Shown here one piece after another: positions 57,498 to 64,000 of a stretch of DNA of 64,000 bases (within the stretch, counting starts at the first letter, position 1; each line of letters opens with the position of its first letter). Under the pieces are notes generated by a model. The model had not been told where the DNA came from, ran no database searches, and saw nothing but the letters and a program-made list of their open reading frames with translations. A program made the position numbers and the translations under genes. This stretch comes from Ceratobasidium sp. AG-K (lineage: Eukaryota > Basidiomycota > Agaricomycetes > Cantharellales > Ceratobasidiaceae), in NCBI GenBank assembly GCA_037039685.1, contig JAWNGF010000004.1, forward strand, positions 4,588,001 to 4,652,000. The letters run 5' to 3'.

Positions 57498-59139
57498 ATG
57501 CTCGCCTCCCGACGGACACTCGCCCATCTCCCCCTCACACGTCAATACGCGGCTCGGAGTGGTGTCCCAGCAATTGGAGCCAACGGAGTTATCCAAGGAC
57601 CGGCGTACAACCAAACACTCAACTCCATCTTTTCGCGCCTCGCGCTCACCTATCCTGAGGGCCGGCCGGTCAAGAATAAAGTCCCAGCAGACTTCCCCCC
57701 ATTGCCCGATGGGAAAAAGGCGGATACCAAATTAAATGTGCCCTCGACCAAGGGGAGATGCTCGTTGATTGATATGGATACGGCCAGGGCATTTGTGAGG
57801 GGTGCATTGAGGGTTGGTGAAGGCCGAAAGAGCAGGAGAGGGAGGGTTGTTATCGAAGCGTTTCCTGGTATGTTCTTCAAATGTTTGAGCTTGCGATAGT
57901 ACTGAAGTGTAAGGTAGGCCCTGGAGCTGTCACACGTGCCTTGCTTGAGCTCCCTCGCTCGGAAGTGAAGCGGGTAATCGTACTGGAGGAAGAGCTCAAA
58001 TATCTCAATCTCCTCAAGGTATGACAGCTGCCTCTGTAACAGCGCACTATTCACCCTGGCTAGGAACTGGAATACTTTGACGACCGGGTGCACGTCATTC
58101 CTCAATCGGGATTTGTTTGGGAAGCTTATGAGCAGATTAAAGAGCTGGGATTGATGGACGACGTGCATGTCGAAGACTGGAAAGGTGCGTGATTTCTGGT
58201 TTATATTTATGTTCTCTAAATAACATTTGCATGTACGACAGAACCCCACTCTGTACTCTCGTTTGTCGGGCACCTCCCACTCGGCCCCGTGGGCGAACAG
58301 CTCATCGCCCAACTACTCCGCACAATTCCAGAACGAACGTGGCTGTATAAATACGGACGAATGCGCATGTCATGGCTACTAGCGAGCAGGATGGAAGAGG
58401 TACGCTCCATTTGTCTCTCTGAATGAGGAAATTAATTTGGTAGAGAATGCAAACCCCACCCGGAACGGGCGCACGCTGCAAACTCACCCTAGTGGCAGAA
58501 GCCACAGCTTCGCTTACGCCAACCATACCAGATGAGATGCTTGCGAATTACGACGCGGTGTTTTACCCCAAAGCTGAAGCCCTTGTTGGCGGAAAAGCAA
58601 AAACACCCATTCCTCGGTAAGTCGTCTATTGTCCGAATGCGAGGAAACTAACCTAATGGCACTCGAATAGTCGGATAGGGCAACCATTCGTCTCGCGCAA
58701 CTTTGATCCTTTAGTTGAAGGCTTTGTCTTCCCACGTTCAGCAACAGAGGAGTCGGCTCTTACGAATGTCAGACTGGATAAATGGGATTACGTCCTGAGA
58801 CAATTGTTCATCCTTAAAAGTACACCGTTGGAAAAGTCGATCCAGTATGTTAATTCCTCACGCCCTCGAACATTCTGTCTTACATTTTATAGGAATCTCG
58901 GTCCTGGAGCATCGAGTTTGTTGGGTAAACTGACCGGCCCCGACATTCCAAAGGATAAGCGTGTCGATATCAAAGCCCGCGTAAATTCGTTGACGATCCA
59001 GGAGATTGCCAGAGTTGTGGAGGAGTTTGACAAGTGGCCTTTTGCGCCTGATGTAAGTACATCCTCTCAAGTATTGAATTGTCCTGACTGGTATACATAG
59101 ATCCTGTTCATCACGGACCAATTAGCCAAAGATCGATAG
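57498..59139 (+). CDS. Mitochondrial rRNA adenine dimethyltransferase / transcription factor B-like
   Basis: The N-terminus MLASRRTLAHLPLTRQYAA is Arg-rich and amphipathic, like a mitochondrial presequence. After intron 1 the frame reads VVIEAFPG|GPGAVTRALLELP, the SAM-binding motif I of the RrnaAD (KsgA/Dim1/mtTFB) family. VIVLEEELKYL follows as motif II and HSVLSFVGHLPLG as the motif IV region (Ser-Phe-Val in place of the catalytic N-I/L-P-Y type), so methylation may be lost, as in Mtf1. About eight exons with 45-60-bp introns end with FITDQLAKDR and a stop at 59137-59139. Expected role: mitochondrial transcription initiation factor or 12S-type rRNA dimethylase, in the matrix. It is divergent from the NLR gene; the two starts are 277 bp apart. 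Confidence 0.8.
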
Positions 59140-59475
59140 ACATAAAATAAAATAACTGCATCTGGGTCATTTTCATTAGGATTCCGGGGATATGGGAATA
59201 GAAACATCACTACTTGTCGTGCCCAAGTCTATACAGAAAGTCGTGAAGCCCGGTGACCCACATGTGCTTGGCTCGGCAAATCACTCGGCAAGTTCCGGCT
59301 ATCTTAGCCGCCGGCTTCGGATGCCTCGAGTGACCCACCACATGCGTGCCGACCTTGATCTTGGATGAGCTGTCGCTATCTCGTCTCTCTCTGATACCCA
59401 TAAGATCGTGTTTCTAGAATTACACGCGACAGCTATAACTCGCAGCCACGCCTATATCATATTTTAACCGACGAG
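59140..59475. other. Short intergenic region, no gene seen
   Basis: Terminator region of the upstream gene and promoter of the kinase gene. A 63-residue minus-strand frame (59210-59401) has no support. Confidence 0.5.
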
Positions 59476-59511
59476 TTGGACTTGCACACGACCACCACAA
59501 CGACTAATAGC

Positions 59512-60977
59512 ATGACCTCTGACCAGAACCGGCTCTTTCTTTGTGTTGATTGTGGAGGAACCAAGACTTCTGCTGTCATCGTCGATACATCCGGTAATGT
59601 TGTTGGCCGAGGGGCGGGAGGTCCGTCGAATTTCATGGATGTCGGCATGGTCGCTTTCCTGCGTGCAGTCAGAACAGCTGTTGAAGCCGCCCTACAAGCT
59701 GCTACGGGGTCAAAGGTGAAAAATCTCAATTGCCATATTTGACCATGCTTATCGGTTAAACATTCACCATATTCAACAGTCGTCCTTGCCTACCTCATCC
59801 CCACTGATAACCGCGGCCTGGCTCGGCATCTCAGGATGCGACAGTCCAGCCAGTATATATTCACTCCAGGAGCCGCTCTCCTCCCTCCTTTCGGTTCCAC
59901 TTGCCCGGCTTATCATTGCCAATGATACCCATCTCCTCGCCGCACCACTATCTTCTCACCCACATGCCAAGTCGGCAGTAGTCGTCATCGCCGGTACGGG
60001 CAGCAACTGCGTTAGTTTCAAGCGAAAAGAAGGCGAACAGGCGGGGTTGGAAGAGCTGGGCCGGAGTGGTGGGTGGGGCTGGATGCTCGGTGACGAGGGA
60101 AGTGGATATTTGGTCGGGAGGACGGCGGTTCGGCAGATCCTATCGCAATGGGACAGGGAGTCATTATACCCTGCCTCGCCTGGTACGTTATTATTATCAC
60201 AATTATTTCTCGAGTTACTCACTAACCATTGAACCAGAACCAGAACCAATAACCTCCGAAGTCAATTCAGAAACGCAAAAACCTACCCTTCGCGCCCGCG
60301 TATTTTCCCATTTTGGAATAACCGTCCCACCCGACCTATTTAGCGTCGTTTATACTGCCGACCCACCACCGCTTCCTCCCTCGGGAGAGGGCAGCGCCAA
60401 CGCTCCGCCTCCCAGTCCAGGGCCAACTACGATCGAAGTCCCCACCGCCCTCTCCGTACCCGTCGAAGCAAGTATCGTCGACGGCGTGACGGGTACAGCC
60501 GGCACAGGCACCCTCTCTCCACCCGTATTGACACCCAACGGGACGCCCAAACCACCCTCCCCGATACCCACACCAAACATAAACATTCACCTCATCGAAC
60601 GGAAACACCGCCTCACGTCCCTCACCCCGCTCATATTTTCCAGCGCATTCGACGACGCAGACCCCGATGCGTTGCGCGTACTCCGAACGTGCGCACGTAG
60701 TTTGGCGGAGCATATCAACCTCCTTATGAGTCATGGTCCGAAAGCCGTCAAGCCCGACGAGACGATCTTGTGCTTCGGTGGGTCGTTGGTGGGGATAAAG
60801 AAATACCGCGCGTTGGTGGTGGATGAACTTGGTCGGATCCGGGGAGGGCTCGGTGTTGGCGAGGGAGAGGTTTCAGATGTAGAAGACGAGGGACGGGGCG
60901 TAGTTGCTGGTGTGGTTTTTGTGGGAGATGCGGCTGTGAGTGGGGCTGTTGGACTTGCGAGTGGGTTTGCTGGATGA
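59512..60977 (+). CDS. N-acetylglucosamine kinase-like (BadF/BadG/BcrA/BcrD ATPase family)
   Basis: Start MTSDQNRLF at 59512 (an in-frame ATG also exists at 59476). Exon 1 carries the phosphate-1 loop CVDCGGTKTSAVIVD. A 62-bp intron follows after GSK. Exon 2 has GISGCDSP, the metal/base-binding block ANDTHLLAAP, the phosphate-2 loop VIAGTGSNC and GWGWMLGDEGSGYLVG, which together identify the GlcNAc kinase group. A second intron lies after SLYPASP. Exon 3 holds a Pro/Thr-rich insert of about 70 residues (about 60355-60570) that is unusual for this enzyme, then the C-terminal LCFGGSLVG adenosine-site motif. Expected reaction: ATP plus GlcNAc to GlcNAc-6-phosphate, salvaging chitin-derived sugar in the cytosol. 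Confidence 0.85.
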
Positions 60978-61931
60978 GGATGTGTACTTAATGTGAATTT
61001 ATGGTCGCCTCCGATCCACTTTTCATAGCTGCGCGGGCGTTTAACTCAGCGAGTCGTTGCCTGGGTTCAAGTTGGCTTGGTATATTCGAGAGGATCTCCT
61101 TCTCCAAATGGCACGAGACAAACGGATCACATACCCAACCCGGAATAAATCGTTGCCTGCACGATTGTAACAAGTCCAAATAAGCGTACACAAACCCAAC
61201 CCATCATCAAACAACATCGAGCATCCAAACCAACCCACCCCTGGGGGAGCGACCCCACCTCAATATGGGTCTCGTGGTGTCAACCGCAAGTCGAAAAGTA
61301 TTGGAGCTTAATACATACAATAAGCTATGGCATAAAGAAAGCCCCGTAAAAAATTGATCGGCTTGACTTGGCGGAGTGAAGCGGATACTATCCACCACGA
61401 GCCATTGTGAGAGATCCTGAGCGACTCTAGGGAGAAGAGCCTAAAAGATCGAATACCGTTCACTATATATGACCTATGTCTTTCTATTTTCGGTAACAGT
61501 GCGATCGCTTACTTGTCCCAAAAGACAGCAAAATATCGAGTGAGCCCAGGTCTGTCATTACCGAACTGCTTCGCGCTTCTACGATGGGTCCCAGAATATT
61601 AGCGGTATTGCGCTCCACCAGATTTGGGGACAACAATGGTGCATACATGGACTCAAATGATTAATACCAATCGAAAGAATTGACCTACTTTTAAATCGAG
61701 TCCTTCTCCATTTGACTATGACAGCACTCTTTTGAAAATTGGACGCCAAGTTATGTATGTATCGAAAAAAGATAAATGTGAAATTAATGTCAAAGGAGTA
61801 CAAATGTGAGGTTATCTAGGCACATGCGAATGGAACTGCGTCTCCGGAGACCAAGAGAAAAGAAAACTAGACTATGCTACGGAAGTCGACCCATGGACAA
61901 GAACTCCGGAACCATTCCAGAATCCAAAGGC
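60978..61931. other. Intergenic region between the kinase and the LPMO gene, no gene seen
   Basis: Convergent 3' regions. Only short frames without recognisable families; the A/T-rich end near 61730-61800 may hold the LPMO 3' UTR and polyadenylation signals. Confidence 0.5.
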
Positions 61932-63093
61932 TTAGAGGCACTGAGAGTACCACTCGTTGTTAAATTTGCAAGTAGAGCCAGCAGTGCAGGTGGTCGCGCC
62001 GGTCCAGCCTCGCCCGCCGCATTGTCCGTACTTGGCGACGATGGCGCCTCCCGAAGTAGGAGGGGTGGGTTTGGGGGCAGCAGTAGTGGTAGGCTTGACA
62101 ACGACAGTGGTGATCTTGGTGGGAGTGGCCTTTACGGTCGTAGTAGGCTTTGCAGCCGCAGTGGTCTTTGCCGTGGTGGGTGTGGAAGGCTTGCTACCAG
62201 CAGCGGGCTTGCCAATGAAACCACCGGCAGAGATGGAAGAGACTGGGCCACCAGGAGCGACATAGGTCTTAGGATCGGCGCCGTAGATATTGAACAAGAT
62301 GCCCTTGTCGGTATAAGTATACGCCTTGTTGAAGTCAACTCCGTTGGAGATCGTCTTGGAGCCGGAGGAAGTGATCTTGAACTGGATACATTCCATGTAG
62401 GCTTGCATTCCGCGAGCCGAGTTCTGGTCGTAGCGAGTGTCGGCCTCGTGAAGTGTGATGAACTCGGGGCGGAAGAGATAGTCACCGGCCTTGAGGTCGG
62501 GAACAGTGATCGAGATCATGCCTTTCGCATCGATCACCTTGTTGGTGGCCTATATGCGGGAGAAATTAGCTGGGAAGATCGATTTGAGATGGGGCAGACA
62601 TACCCAGCCGTCGGTGTATCCCTGGGAGAAGAGCTTGGCCCAAACGGCACCGGCGCCATTGGAAGAAGTAGGAGCAACCCAAACCTGTGCTGGTCCAACG
62701 TGGCTGCGGTCCATGATGTCGTCGCCACGGTTGTCGTGAGCCCCTAAGAGCGCGAGTTCAACGAAGTGCAAAAATACATGACAAACAAGACTTACATTCA
62801 AACGTGATGACATCTCCGGTAGCGACGTTGAGTGTCTTGGGCACGGCTCGGTTGTTCGCGTTGCAAGAGATCGCGGAGCCTGTGAGGTCCTTGACCGGGC
62901 TATTGCTTGGCGGCGAACGGATGTAGGAGTTGGCGCCAGAGCCCTGGTCAACGCCTAGAAAAGGTTCAGTCTCACAGTTGGAGCAACACTATGAGGGGGA
63001 GAACTAACCGTTGATCCAGACGGCCTGAACCCAAGAGTGGGCGGAGGCGGCCGAGGCCGAGGCGAGAAGAGCAGCAACAGCAGAGAACTTCAT
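61932..63093 (-). CDS. AA9 lytic polysaccharide monooxygenase with CBM1
   Basis: Start [18 protein letters not shown] at 63093 is a signal peptide. Cleavage after SASA exposes the N-terminal His of [11 protein letters not shown], the first ligand of the copper histidine brace. Four exons follow: [15 protein letters not shown], then an exon with the AA9 hallmark SHVGPAQVW (second brace His), then the longest exon with [11 protein letters not shown] and [11 protein letters not shown] (conserved Gln and axial Tyr). A Thr/Pro/Lys-rich linker leads to a C-terminal cellulose-binding CBM1 ([15 protein letters not shown] ... NEWYSQCL) ending at 61932. The secreted enzyme oxidatively cleaves cellulose. 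The linker is rich in Lys as well as Thr/Pro. Confidence 0.95.
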
Positions 63094-64000
63094 CGTGGGA
63101 CTGAAATAGATGTATCGAAGATTGGTTCTAGCCAATAGACCTGGTACGCTGAACCAAGAGAAGGGAGTGTGGGTAAGAGAGAATGTGGTAAGGGATGCCC
63201 GAAAGAGATCGAAGTGAGAGAGAAAAGACGCTTTGTGTTTCTGGACGGCCAAGACGACACGTTCTTATAGTCACGGGTGGCCCGCACATGGATCAGAAAT
63301 GACAACGCGTTGCACGTGTCAAAAACTTCGAATGACCAAACTATCCAGAACACTGATGGGGCCCCAGGATTTCATAAGCAGACCACAGCGACCAGGATAA
63401 TTGCGTATGAGGCACAAACGCGTTTTCGATGAAATTGGGATGCCGGGCTGGTGGAATTGCCGGCGTGCCGAGCGTGGAGCAGGGAAGTGAAATGAGTGGT
63501 GCCTGTAGTATACACGATGATACATTGCCACACGACGCTCAAATTCCCATCCAAAGCTGCTCAGAGCGTGCAAAGCTCAACCGATAATAGTAACATAGAT
63601 GTTATCGTAGTGGAGGCTGGTTGAATTGAACACGAAATGTTTCCATGCCACTCGCGATATCCAGGGTGAGGCTCTGATCGCTGGAGGGACGAAACCACAT
63701 GGTTCAAAAAGTCATAAATCTTGGTTCCTGTGTCCCCGATTAAGGCCAGTCCAGACACTCTCCATGGATCGAACTTCAGTCATGACGAGTATGTGGAAAG
63801 GCGAAGGTATATGTATGCATCGCAACAGAGTCAAAAGGGTTCGCACTCGGGCGGGCCAGATTCTCGGCACAGAGCTGATACCATACTAAGGAAGCCCTTG
63901 TAAAGCCAAACTAAAATCATACAAGCGTATGCACGAGTGGTACATTCTACCAATTTATCTACGTGGATATTTTGATTCCTGTTTGGGGGAATCCAAACTA
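63094..64000. other. LPMO promoter side and window end, no gene seen
   Basis: No convincing coding region. Short minus-strand frames at 63319-63573 and 63561-63758 have no recognised family. The first few hundred bases should include the LPMO promoter. Confidence 0.45.

Noticed and set aside
62957..64000. Additional plus- and minus-strand ORFs around the LPMO start
   Set aside because: They are short and have no family or splice support; the minus-strand frame upstream of 63093 is just the LPMO exon frame running into its 5' leader.

Overview
The window looks like a nuclear segment from a filamentous basidiomycete (Agaricomycetes). My best guess is a Rhizoctonia/Ceratobasidium-type genome, but no marker here fixes the genus. 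The reasons are short GT-AG introns of about 50-60 bp, a NACHT-WD40 NLR of agaricomycete layout, a TPR-CHAT gene, an AA9 lytic polysaccharide monooxygenase with a CBM1 tail, a Bud4-like septin-site protein, and chromodomain Ty3/gypsy elements. I saw no prokaryotic features, tRNA or rRNA.

Layout. 1-4007: 3' part of a Ty3/gypsy element (copy 1). 4008-6302: LTR remnants, a decayed Ty1/copia RNase H fragment and its LTR. 6303-26700: segmental duplicate A, made of a decayed SF1 helicase gene and the 3' part of a BUD4-like gene. The helicase of duplicate A is split by an 11.8-kb CACTA/Tnp2-type DNA transposon (8963-20805). That transposon is itself split, inside its transposase reading frame, by a 5.4-kb gypsy element in reverse orientation (copy 2, 14572-20006). 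28539-32731: a TPR-CHAT protease-like gene with a nearly identical 45-residue repeat array. 35220-48025: segmental duplicate B, with the fuller helicase and the complete BUD4-like gene. Duplicate B carries a 1453-bp foldback transposon (39408-40860). 50239-51026: a small multi-spanning membrane protein. 51180-51985: an old relic of the same foldback family. 52308-57221: NACHT-WD40 NLR. 57498-59139: mitochondrial rRNA dimethyltransferase/transcription factor B-like gene. 59512-60977: GlcNAc kinase-like gene. 61932-63093: AA9 LPMO.

The two duplicates act as controls for each other. Duplicate B keeps the empty site of the CACTA element and duplicate A keeps the empty site of the foldback element, so both insertions can be placed exactly with their target-site duplications (AAC and TA). 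The two LTRs of gypsy copy 2 differ by one 16-bp tandem duplication and five substitutions, and all five are CpG transitions. Confirmed CGA-to-TGA nonsense changes in helicase A fit the same decay, which points to cytosine methylation and deamination.

The least familiar candidates are: (1) an extra ORF (ORF3) at the 3' end of the gypsy elements, encoding a Trp/Glu/Asp-rich protein with a SUMO-interaction-like IDLT motif, conserved between copies while the overlapping pol frame drifts; (2) a self-priming site in the gypsy element, with 12 nt after the 5' LTR exactly complementary to the predicted RNA 5' end; (3) the TPR-CHAT gene with a concertedly evolving repeat array; (4) helicase genes with three tandem copies of the motif IV-VI module.
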